From Streptomyces sp. CB01373 (lineage in GTDB: Bacteria; Actinomycetota; Actinomycetes; Streptomycetales; Streptomycetaceae): a stretch of 64,000 nucleotides of DNA. The stretch spans positions 496,001 to 560,000 of the forward strand of contig NZ_NNBK01000001.1 in the NCBI RefSeq assembly GCF_002803075.1, read 5' to 3'. Below the pieces are notes generated by a model. It had not been told where the DNA came from. It ran no database searches and was given only the letters and a program-made list of their open reading frames with translations. The translations under genes were made by a program, and so were the position numbers. Shown here piece after piece: positions 25,001 to 64,000 of this stretch. The stretch's first letter is position 1, and every line of letters begins with the position of its first letter.

Positions 25001-28000
25001 TCACCTGGGAGCCGCTGGCCCAGATCCCCCGCGCCACCCTCGACGGCACCTGGCTGCTGGTGTCCGCCGACGGCGTCGACGACACCGACGTCGCCGAGGC
25101 GCTGGAGACGGGCGGCGCCCAGGTGCGCCGCCTCGTCCTCGACGAGACCTGCACCGACCCCGCCGTACTGCGCGAGCGCCTCACGGACACGGACGGCCTG
25201 ACCGGCATCGTCTCCGTACTCGCCGGCGCCGAACAGGACTCCGTCCGCCACCCCGGACTGACCCTCGGGCTCGCGCTGTCCGTGTCGCTGGCACAGGCCC
25301 TCGGCGAGGCGGACGTCCCCGCCCCGCTGTGGTTCCTGACCCGAGGCGCCTTCTCCACCGGCCCGTCCGACACCGTCACCCGGCCGCTGCAGAGCCAGGT
25401 CGCCGGTCTCGGCTGGACCGTCGCCGTCGAGCACCCCCGCCGCTGGGGCGGCGTCGTCGACCTGCCCGAGACGCTCGACGCCCGTGCCGCCCAGCGGCTC
25501 GTCGCCGCCCTCGCCGGGGCGCTCGGAGACGACGACCAGCTCGCCGTCCGTCCCGCCGGCGTGCTCGCCCGCCGCATCGTCCGTGCGAGCGGCGACACCC
25601 GTCGCAAGGCCCGCTCCTGGAAGCCGCGCGGCACCACCCTGGTCACCGGCGGATCCGGCACCCTCGCCCCCGGACTCGCCCGCCACCTGTCCGCCAACGG
25701 CGCCGAGCACCTCGTGCTGCTCAGCCGCCGCGGCGCGGACGCCCCCGGCGCGGCCGAACTCGCCGCCGAACTCGAAGCGGCGGGCACCGAGACGCAGTTC
25801 GTGACCTGCGACATCACCGACCGCGACGCGGTCGCCGCCCTCCTGGACGGACTGAAGGCCGAGGGCCGCACCGTCCGCACGGTCGTGCACACCGCCGCCG
25901 TCATCGAGCTGTCCGCCCTCGCCGACACCACCGTCGACGCGTTCGCCGAGGTCGTGCACGCCAAGGTCACCGGCGCCCGGATCCTCGACGAACTCCTCGA
26001 CGACGAGGAGCTGGACGACTTCGTCCTGTACTCCTCCACCGCCGGCATGTGGGGCAGCGGCGTGCACGCCGCGTACGTCGCGGGCAACGCCTACCTGTCC
26101 GCGCTCGCCGAACAGCGCCGCGCCCGCGGCGCCCGCGCCACCTCCGTCCACTGGGGCAAGTGGCCGGACGACCTCGAACGCGAGCTGGCCGACCCGCACC
26201 AGATCCGCCGCAGCGGCCTGGAGTACCTCGACCCCGAGCTGGCGCTGACCGCCCTCCAGCGCGTCATGGAGGACGACGAGACCGTCATCGGCCTCATGGA
26301 CATCGACTGGGGCACGTACTTCGACGTCTTCACCGCGGGACGCCCCTCGCACCTGTTCGACCGGATCCCCGAGGTCGCGCGGCTGCTGGCCGACCGGGCC
26401 GCGCCCGCCGTCACGGCCACCGCGAGCAGCGGCCTGGCCGCCCGCCTGCAGGGCGTGTCCGCCGCCGAGCAGGACCGGGTCGTGCTCGCCCTGGTCCGCG
26501 AGGAGACCGCCGCCGTCCTCGGCCACGCCTCCGCCGACACCGTCCCGGAGCGCCGCGCCTTCCGCGACATCGGCTTCGACTCGGTGACCGCCGTCGACCT
26601 GCGCAACCGCCTCGTCGCCGCGTCCGGGCTCACCCTGCCGTCCACCATGGTCTTCGACCACCCGAACGCGGTCGCGCTCGCCGCGTTCCTCAAGGCCACC
26701 GCGCTCGGCACCACCGGCACGGCCGGCGACCGGCCCGCCGCCGCGGTCACCGCCGGCGACGACGACCCGATCGCCATCGTCGGCATGAGCTGCCGCTTCC
26801 CCGGCGGCGCGAACACCCCGGAGGAGCTGCTGCGGCTCGCCCTCGACGGCGCCGACGTCATCTCCGAGTTCCCCGCCGAACGCGGCTGGGACGCCCACGG
26901 CCTGTACGACCCGGACCCCGACCGGCAGGGCCGCACCTACTCCGTGCACGGCGGGTTCCTGCACGAGGCGGCCGGCTTCGACCCCGGGTTCTTCGGCATC
27001 TCGCCCCGCGAGGCGCTCGCCATGGACCCGCAGCAGCGGCTGCTCCTGGAGACCTCCTGGGAGGCCCTGGAGCGGGCCGGCATCGACCCCGAGTCGCTGC
27101 GCTCCACCGCCACCGGCGCCTTCTTCGGCGCCAGCTACCAGGACTACTCCAGCAGCGTCCAGAACGGCACCGAGGGCACCGAGGTGCACATGATGACCGG
27201 CACCGCGGCCAGCGTGCTGTCCGGCCGTGTCTCCTACCTGCTCGGCCTGGAGGGCCCGGCGGTCACCGTCGACACCGCCTGCTCCTCCTCCCTGGTCGCG
27301 ATGCACCTGGCCTGCCAGTCCCTGCGCAGCGGCGAGAGCAGCCTCGCCCTGGCCGGCGGCGCCGCCATCATGGCCACCCCGCACGCGTTCGTCGGCTTCA
27401 GCCGGCAGCGGGCGCTGGCCATGAACGGCCGCTGCAAGCCGTTCGCCGAGGCCGCCGACGGCATGACCCTCGCCGAGGGCGTCGGCGTCGTCCTGCTGGA
27501 GAAGCTCTCCGACGCCCGCCGCAACGGCCACGAGGTCCTCGCCGTCATCCGCGGCTCCGCCATCAACCAGGACGGCGCCTCCAACGGCCTCACCGCTCCC
27601 AACGGCGTCTCCCAGCAGCGTGTCATCCGCCAGGCCCTCGCCAACGCCGGACTCGGCGCCGCCGACGTCGACGTGGTCGAGGCGCACGGCACCGGCACCA
27701 AGCTCGGCGACCCCATCGAGGCCGGCGCCCTGCTCGCCACCTACGGCCAGGGCCGCGACGGCGGACAGCCGCTGCTGCTCGGCTCGGTGAAGTCCAACAT
27801 CGGCCACACCCAGGCCGCCGCGGGCGCCGCCGGCGTCATCAAGATGGTGATGGCCATGCGGGCGGGCGAACTGCCCGGCACCCTGCACATCGACGAGCCC
27901 TCCAGCCACGTCGACTGGACCTCGGGCGCCGTCACCCTGCTGCGCGAGCGCACCGCCTGGCCGGCCGCCGAGGACCGCCCCCGCCGGGCCGGTGTCTCCT

Positions 28001-31000
28001 CCTTCGGCATCAGCGGCACCAACGCCCACCTCCTCCTGGAGCAGGCGCCGCCCGCCGAGGAGCCCGCCGCACAGCCCGTCGAGGAGCCCGCCGGGGACGC
28101 TCCGCTCGTCCCGTGGCTGCTGTCCGCCAAGTCCGCGCAGGCACTGCGCGAGCAGGCGTCCCGGCTGCTGACCGCGACGGCCGGCGCCACCGCCGCGCCC
28201 GCCCGCGTCGGACACGCCCTGGCCACCACCCGGTCCACCTTCGACCACCGCGCCGTCGTCCTCGGCAGCCGGCCCGAGGACTTCGCCCGCGGCCTGGAGG
28301 CCGTGCTGTCCTCCGCGTCCGCCCCCGGCGTCGTCGCCGGCACCGCGGGACCGGACTCCGCCGGACCCGTCTTCGTCTACCCGGGCCAGGGCTCCCAGTG
28401 GTGGGGCATGGGCCGCGAACTCCTCGCCACCTCCGAGGTGTTCCGCACCGCAGTCGACGACTGCGCCGCCGCGCTCGCCCCGTACACCGACTGGTCCCTG
28501 CACGAGGTGCTGGCCGGCGAGGGCGACCCGGAGCTGCTTGAGCGCGTGGACGTGGTCCAGCCCGCCCTGTTCTCGATGATGGTCGCCCTCACCGCGCTGT
28601 GGCGGGCGCACGGCGTCGAACCGGCCGCCGTCGTCGGCCACTCGCAGGGCGAGATCGCCGCCGCCTGCGTCGCCGGGGCGCTCAGCCTGGAGGACGCCGC
28701 CCTCGTGGTGGCGCTGCGCAGCCAGGCCCTGCCCCAGCTGTCCGGGCTCGGCGGCATGATGTCCGTCTCCGCGCCCGCCGAACGCGTCACCGAACTCCTC
28801 CGGCCCTGGGGCGAGGCACTGTCCATCGCCGCCGTCAACGGCCCCTCCTCGGTGATCGTCTCCGGCGACGCCGACGCCCTCGACGAACTCCTCGAAACCT
28901 GCCGCGAGCAGAACGTACGGGCCCGCAAGGTGTCCGTGGACTACGCCTCGCACGGCCGGCACGTCGAGGCCGTGCGCGACGAACTCGCCCGCGTCCTCGC
29001 CCCCGTCAGCCCCCGCACCCCCGAGGTGCCGTTCTACTCGACCGTCACCGGCGCCCGGCTCGACGAGGCGGCCTTCGACGGCTCCTACTGGTACACCAAC
29101 CTGCGCCAGACGGTGCTGATGGAGGACGCCACCCGCGCCCTCGTCGCCGCCGGACACCGCGTGTTCGTGGAGATCAGCCCGCACCCGGTGCTGGCCGCCC
29201 CGATCCAGGAGACGCAGGAGAGCCTCGCCAGCGACGCGGCGGAGCCGGCCGAGACCTCCGCCGTCCTCGGCACGCTGCGCCGCGACGACGGCGACCGCCG
29301 CCGCTTCCTCACCTCGCTCGCCGAGGCGCACACCCACGGCATCGCCGTCGACTGGACCACTGTCTTCGACCGCCCCGCGTACGCGCCGGTCGACCTGCCC
29401 ACCTACCCCTTCCAGCGGCAGGACTTCTGGCCCGAGCCGAAGGCCGCCGCCGCGGGCACCGCCGACGCCTCCGACGCCGCGTTCTGGGAACTGGTCGAGA
29501 ACCAGGACCTCGCCGCGCTCGCCGGTGAACTCGGCATCCCCGCCGACGACGGCGCCTCCCGGCTCGGCGACGTGCTGCCCGCGCTGTCCGCCTGGCGCAC
29601 CCGCTCCCTCACCCGCTCCCGTGTGGACGCCCTGCGCTACCACGTCGAGTGGAACCGCGTCGCCGAACCCGGCACCTCCCGGCCCGCCGGCCGGCTCCTC
29701 GCGGTGATCTCGCCGGACCACGCGGGCGCCCCCTGGGTCGCCGCCGTCCTCGACGCGCTCGGCCCGGACACCGTCCGGTTCGAGGCCAAGGGCACCGACC
29801 GGGCCGCCTGGGCCGCGCAGCTCACCCAGCTCCGCGAGGACGAGGGGGAGTTCCACGCCGTGGTCTCCCTGCTCGCCGCAGCCGAAGCACTCCACACCGA
29901 CTTCGGATCCGTGCCGCTCGGCCTCGCCCAGACCCTCGCCCTCGTCCAGGCCCTCGGCGACGCGGAGCTCACCGCGCCCCTGTGGTGCCTGACCCGGGGC
30001 GGTGTCGCCGCCGGCCGCGGCGACGTCCTCAGCAGCCCCGTGCAGGGCGCGCTGTGGGGCCTCGGCCGCGTCATCGGCCTCGAACACCCCGACCGGTGGG
30101 GCGGTCTCGTCGACCTGCCGGAGACGGTCGACTCCCGGGCCGCCGCCCGGCTCACCGGACTGCTCGCCGACGCGGGCGGCGAGGACCAGCTCGCGATCCG
30201 CGGGTCGGGCGTGCTCGCCCGCCGCCTCGCCCACGCCGCCCCGGCCGTCCCCGGCTCCGGGAAGCGTCCGCCGGTCCGCGGCTCCGTCCTCGTCACCGGC
30301 GGCACCGGCGGCATCGGCGGCCGGGTCGCCCGCCGCCTCGCCGAGCAGGGCGCCGAACACCTGGTGCTGACCAGCCGGCGCGGCGCCGACGCCCCTGGTG
30401 CGGCCGAACTCCGTGCCGAACTGGAGCAGTTGGGCGTCCGGGTGACCATCGCCGCGTGCGACGCCGCCGACCGGGACGCGCTCGCCGCGCTCCTGGCGGC
30501 CCTGCCCGAGGACGCGCCGCTCACCGCCGTCTTCCACTCCGCCGGTGTCGCCCACGGCGACGCCCCGGTCGCGGACCTGACCATCGACCAGCTCGACGCG
30601 CTGATGCGCGCCAAGCTGACCGCCGCCGGGCACCTGCACGAGCTGACCGCCGGCCTCGACCTGGACGCGTTCGTCATGTTCTCGTCCGGTGCTGCGGTCT
30701 GGGGCAGCGGCGGCCAGCCCGGCTACGCCGCCGCCAACGCCTACCTCGACGCCCTCGCCGAGCACCGCAGGTCCCTCGGCCTGACCGCGGCGTCGGTGGC
30801 GTGGGGCACCTGGGGCGAGGTCGGCATGGCGACCGACCCCGAGGTCCACGACCGGCTCGTCCGCCAGGGCGTCCTGGCCATGGAGCCGGAACACGCGCTG
30901 GGCGCGCTCGACCAGATGCTTCAGGACGACGACACCGCGCTCGCCGTCACCCTGATGGACTGGGAGCTGTTCGCGCCCGCCTTCACCGCGAACCGCCCCA

Positions 31001-31608
31001 GCGCCCTGCTGAGCACCGTCCCGGAAGCCGTGTCGGCCCTCACCGACGAGGCCCCCGCCGCCGACGGCTCCGGCGCGGCCGTGCCGCCGCTGCGCGCCCG
31101 CCTGGACGGGCTGCCCACCGCCGAACGCGCCCGTGCCCTCGTCGAAGCCGTCCGTGCCGAGGCGTCCGCGACCCTCGGCCACGACAGCCCCGACGCGGTG
31201 CCCGCCTCGCGAGCCTTCCGCGATGTCGGCTTCGACTCCGTCACCGCGGTCGAGCTGCGCAACCGGCTCCGCTCCGCCCTCGGGCTGCCGCTGCCGGCCG
31301 CCCTCGTCTTCGACTACCCGAATCCCACGGCCCTCGCCCAGCACATCGGTTCGCTGCTCTACGGCACCGCACCCGATGACGCGGACACCGGCCGCGCGGA
31401 CGACCCCGACGCCCGCATCCGTGAGGCCCTCGCCACCGTCCCGATCGGACGGCTGCGCAAGGCGGGCCTCCTCGACATGGTGCTGAAACTCGCCGAGTCC
31501 GACGACGTTGAGGACAGCGCCCCCGCCGACGACGACACGGCGGACTCCCTCGACGACATGGACGCCGAAGAGCTGCTGCGGCTGGCCGCCCAGAACTCGG
31601 CGAACTGA
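22048..31608 (+). CDS. nysB: NysB/AmphB-type bimodular PKS (modules 1 and 2, both methylmalonyl, KR only)
   Basis: 3186 residues. The ATG at 22048 has GAGGA 8 nt upstream; earlier in-frame ATGs at 21979 (inside nysA) and 22030 lack such a site. N-terminal coiled-coil docking segment (about 1-38) followed by two KS-AT-KR-ACP modules. Both ATs carry GHSQGE and YASH, the methylmalonyl-CoA signature. Neither module has a DH, and both KRs are A-type. The two extensions create the methyl-branched, hydroxylated tail next to the lactone oxygen (C34-C37 in nystatin numbering). The C terminus has a docking region ending in an acidic helix ([13 protein letters not shown]). It is 17 bp upstream of nysC. 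Length, AT type and domain order agree with the NysB/AmphB family. Confidence 0.95.
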   Translation: MPEPEQNQQEKVVDYLRRVTNDLRRARRRIGELESRDTEPVAIVGMSCRLPGGVSSPESLWDLVESGGDAISGFPADRGWDIEALTGKGEGSSSTHEGGFLYEATDFDAGFFGISPREATAMDPQQRLLLEVSWEALERSGIAPTSLRGSSTGVFVGSYHWGAPSADTAAELHGHALTGTAASVLSGRLSYVYGLEGPAVTVDTACSSSLVALHMAAQSLRRGESSLAVVGGVTILAEPSVFVEFSAQGGLAPDGRCKAFSDEADGTGWGEGVGVLVVERLSDAVRNGHPVLAVLRGSAVNQDGASNGLTAPNGRAQEQVIRQALSNSGLTGADVDVVEAHGTGTRLGDPIEAGALLATYGQEHDPEQPLWLGSLKSNIGHTQAAAGVAGVIKMVMALRHGVLPATLHAASPSTHVDWESGHVRLLDETAAWPETGRPRRAAVSSFGISGTNAHAVLEQAPVPAEDAEAEEAPRQPAVVPAALPWLLSAHSGQALRDQAAALVTRLDADTEPRPQDVGHSLLTSRALLERRAVVVASGRDDLLTGSRALAEGQSWSGLVEGAADVDGRTVFVFPGQGSQWVGMGAQLLDESPVFAERIAECADALAEFTDWNLVDVLRGVEGAPTLERVDVVQPASFAVMVSLAAVWRAQGVEPDAVVGHSQGEIAAAVVSGALSLRDGARVVALRSQAIGRSLAGRGGMMSVALPVADVEARLEAFGGRVSVAAENGPRSCVVSGEPGALDELSDLLTAEDVRVRRVPVDYASHSHHVEDLHDEILQLLAEVEPSAPRIPLFSTVTGDWLDATAMDAGYWYRSLRGRVLFADAVRGLIAAEHRAFIEVSSHPVLSMSVQDMLDDAQVAGVASGTLRRDNGGLDRFLLSAAQVFVRGVHVDWAPLFEGTGATRVDLPTYAFQHERYWISRAVVDRSATAPMDAEFWAAVEQADVSALTEALGTDEESVAAILPGLASWRRTRGERSTVDSWRYRVTWEPLAQIPRATLDGTWLLVSADGVDDTDVAEALETGGAQVRRLVLDETCTDPAVLRERLTDTDGLTGIVSVLAGAEQDSVRHPGLTLGLALSVSLAQALGEADVPAPLWFLTRGAFSTGPSDTVTRPLQSQVAGLGWTVAVEHPRRWGGVVDLPETLDARAAQRLVAALAGALGDDDQLAVRPAGVLARRIVRASGDTRRKARSWKPRGTTLVTGGSGTLAPGLARHLSANGAEHLVLLSRRGADAPGAAELAAELEAAGTETQFVTCDITDRDAVAALLDGLKAEGRTVRTVVHTAAVIELSALADTTVDAFAEVVHAKVTGARILDELLDDEELDDFVLYSSTAGMWGSGVHAAYVAGNAYLSALAEQRRARGARATSVHWGKWPDDLERELADPHQIRRSGLEYLDPELALTALQRVMEDDETVIGLMDIDWGTYFDVFTAGRPSHLFDRIPEVARLLADRAAPAVTATASSGLAARLQGVSAAEQDRVVLALVREETAAVLGHASADTVPERRAFRDIGFDSVTAVDLRNRLVAASGLTLPSTMVFDHPNAVALAAFLKATALGTTGTAGDRPAAAVTAGDDDPIAIVGMSCRFPGGANTPEELLRLALDGADVISEFPAERGWDAHGLYDPDPDRQGRTYSVHGGFLHEAAGFDPGFFGISPREALAMDPQQRLLLETSWEALERAGIDPESLRSTATGAFFGASYQDYSSSVQNGTEGTEVHMMTGTAASVLSGRVSYLLGLEGPAVTVDTACSSSLVAMHLACQSLRSGESSLALAGGAAIMATPHAFVGFSRQRALAMNGRCKPFAEAADGMTLAEGVGVVLLEKLSDARRNGHEVLAVIRGSAINQDGASNGLTAPNGVSQQRVIRQALANAGLGAADVDVVEAHGTGTKLGDPIEAGALLATYGQGRDGGQPLLLGSVKSNIGHTQAAAGAAGVIKMVMAMRAGELPGTLHIDEPSSHVDWTSGAVTLLRERTAWPAAEDRPRRAGVSSFGISGTNAHLLLEQAPPAEEPAAQPVEEPAGDAPLVPWLLSAKSAQALREQASRLLTATAGATAAPARVGHALATTRSTFDHRAVVLGSRPEDFARGLEAVLSSASAPGVVAGTAGPDSAGPVFVYPGQGSQWWGMGRELLATSEVFRTAVDDCAAALAPYTDWSLHEVLAGEGDPELLERVDVVQPALFSMMVALTALWRAHGVEPAAVVGHSQGEIAAACVAGALSLEDAALVVALRSQALPQLSGLGGMMSVSAPAERVTELLRPWGEALSIAAVNGPSSVIVSGDADALDELLETCREQNVRARKVSVDYASHGRHVEAVRDELARVLAPVSPRTPEVPFYSTVTGARLDEAAFDGSYWYTNLRQTVLMEDATRALVAAGHRVFVEISPHPVLAAPIQETQESLASDAAEPAETSAVLGTLRRDDGDRRRFLTSLAEAHTHGIAVDWTTVFDRPAYAPVDLPTYPFQRQDFWPEPKAAAAGTADASDAAFWELVENQDLAALAGELGIPADDGASRLGDVLPALSAWRTRSLTRSRVDALRYHVEWNRVAEPGTSRPAGRLLAVISPDHAGAPWVAAVLDALGPDTVRFEAKGTDRAAWAAQLTQLREDEGEFHAVVSLLAAAEALHTDFGSVPLGLAQTLALVQALGDAELTAPLWCLTRGGVAAGRGDVLSSPVQGALWGLGRVIGLEHPDRWGGLVDLPETVDSRAAARLTGLLADAGGEDQLAIRGSGVLARRLAHAAPAVPGSGKRPPVRGSVLVTGGTGGIGGRVARRLAEQGAEHLVLTSRRGADAPGAAELRAELEQLGVRVTIAACDAADRDALAALLAALPEDAPLTAVFHSAGVAHGDAPVADLTIDQLDALMRAKLTAAGHLHELTAGLDLDAFVMFSSGAAVWGSGGQPGYAAANAYLDALAEHRRSLGLTAASVAWGTWGEVGMATDPEVHDRLVRQGVLAMEPEHALGALDQMLQDDDTALAVTLMDWELFAPAFTANRPSALLSTVPEAVSALTDEAPAADGSGAAVPPLRARLDGLPTAERARALVEAVRAEASATLGHDSPDAVPASRAFRDVGFDSVTAVELRNRLRSALGLPLPAALVFDYPNPTALAQHIGSLLYGTAPDDADTGRADDPDARIREALATVPIGRLRKAGLLDMVLKLAESDDVEDSAPADDDTADSLDDMDAEELLRLAAQNSAN
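22165..26700 (+). other. NysB module 1 (KS-AT-KR-ACP), A2-type KR
   Basis: KS about 22165-23430 (Cys206); AT about 23755-24650 (Ser661 in GHSQGE, YASH at 762-765, methylmalonyl); KR core about 25620-26170; ACP about 26470-26700 (Ser1512). The KR lacks LDD and has Trp1335 eight residues before catalytic Tyr1343, plus His1340. By the Keatinge-Clay rules Trp141+His146 mark an A2 KR, which gives an L-hydroxyl and an epimerised methyl. Its hydroxyl would become the lactone oxygen at C37. Confidence 0.85.
26760..31365 (+). other. NysB module 2 (KS-AT-KR-ACP), A1-type KR
   Basis: KS about 26760-28040 (Cys1745); AT about 28370-29260 (Ser2199, YASH from Tyr2299, methylmalonyl); KR core about 30285-30835; ACP about 31120-31360 (Ser3064). 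The KR has Trp2885 eight residues before Tyr2893 and Gln2890 in the place of His146, the A1 pattern. The segment WGSGGQPGY recalls the structurally studied amphotericin KR2. Product: the C35 hydroxyl next to a non-epimerised C34/C36 methyl pattern. Confidence 0.85.
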
Positions 31609-31625
31609 AAGAGAGCTGGAACACG

Positions 31626-64000
<32,375 letters not shown>

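Overview
The window is very GC-rich actinomycete DNA, almost certainly Streptomyces: strong G/C bias at third codon positions, giant modular type I polyketide synthase (PKS) genes, Shine-Dalgarno sites and rare TTA codons. It holds the middle of a biosynthetic gene cluster for a mycosaminyl polyene macrolide of the nystatin/amphotericin family. Gene order and orientation match what I remember of those clusters (J>, K>, L>, <M, <N, <DII, <DI, A>, B>, C>). I use nys symbols as family names. The window lacks the modules that separate nystatin from amphotericin (15 and 16), so neither product nor species can be named.

Layout. 1-5505: 3' part of a nysJ-type PKS gene (end of one ACP plus a complete KS-AT-DH-KR-ACP module). 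5557-11709: nysK-type terminal module with thioesterase. 11863-13056: nysL-type P450 with three TTA codons. 13057-13361: convergent intergenic region with a near-ideal terminator, an 11-bp tandem repeat and a MITE-like element. 13362-17279, minus strand, a four-gene operon read right to left: nysDI (glycosyltransferase), nysDII (aminotransferase), nysN (P450), nysM (ferredoxin). 17280-17657: divergent promoter region with a good match to the PAS-LuxR (PimM-type) operator of polyene clusters. 17658-22001: nysA loading module. 22048-31608: nysB, modules 1 and 2. 31626-beyond 64000: nysC, modules 3 to 8, cut inside the last ACP.

How the genes work together. NysA carries a decarboxylating KS with Ser in place of Cys and a malonyl-type AT, and should provide an acetyl starter. 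NysB adds two methylmalonyl units with A-type ketoreductases and no dehydratases. NysC adds six malonyl units through six KS-AT-DH-KR-ACP modules, one of which (module 5) also has an enoylreductase, building the polyene. A NysI homologue and most of NysJ lie outside the window. The two visible late modules (17 and 18) carry ketoreductases and crippled dehydratases, leaving hydroxyls, and the thioesterase closes the ring. NysDII makes the amino sugar nucleotide, NysDI attaches mycosamine, NysN with ferredoxin NysM oxidises the branch methyl group to a carboxylate, and NysL adds a ring hydroxyl.

The system type is known. The points that merit a second look are the three TTA codons in nysL, the operator in the divergent promoter, a YGP-to-YGR change in dehydratase 6, an apparently intact enoylreductase 5, DNA-level homogenisation of the AT regions of modules 5-8, a KS signature limited to modules 4-8, and the mobile-element-like sequence that abuts the nysM stop codon.
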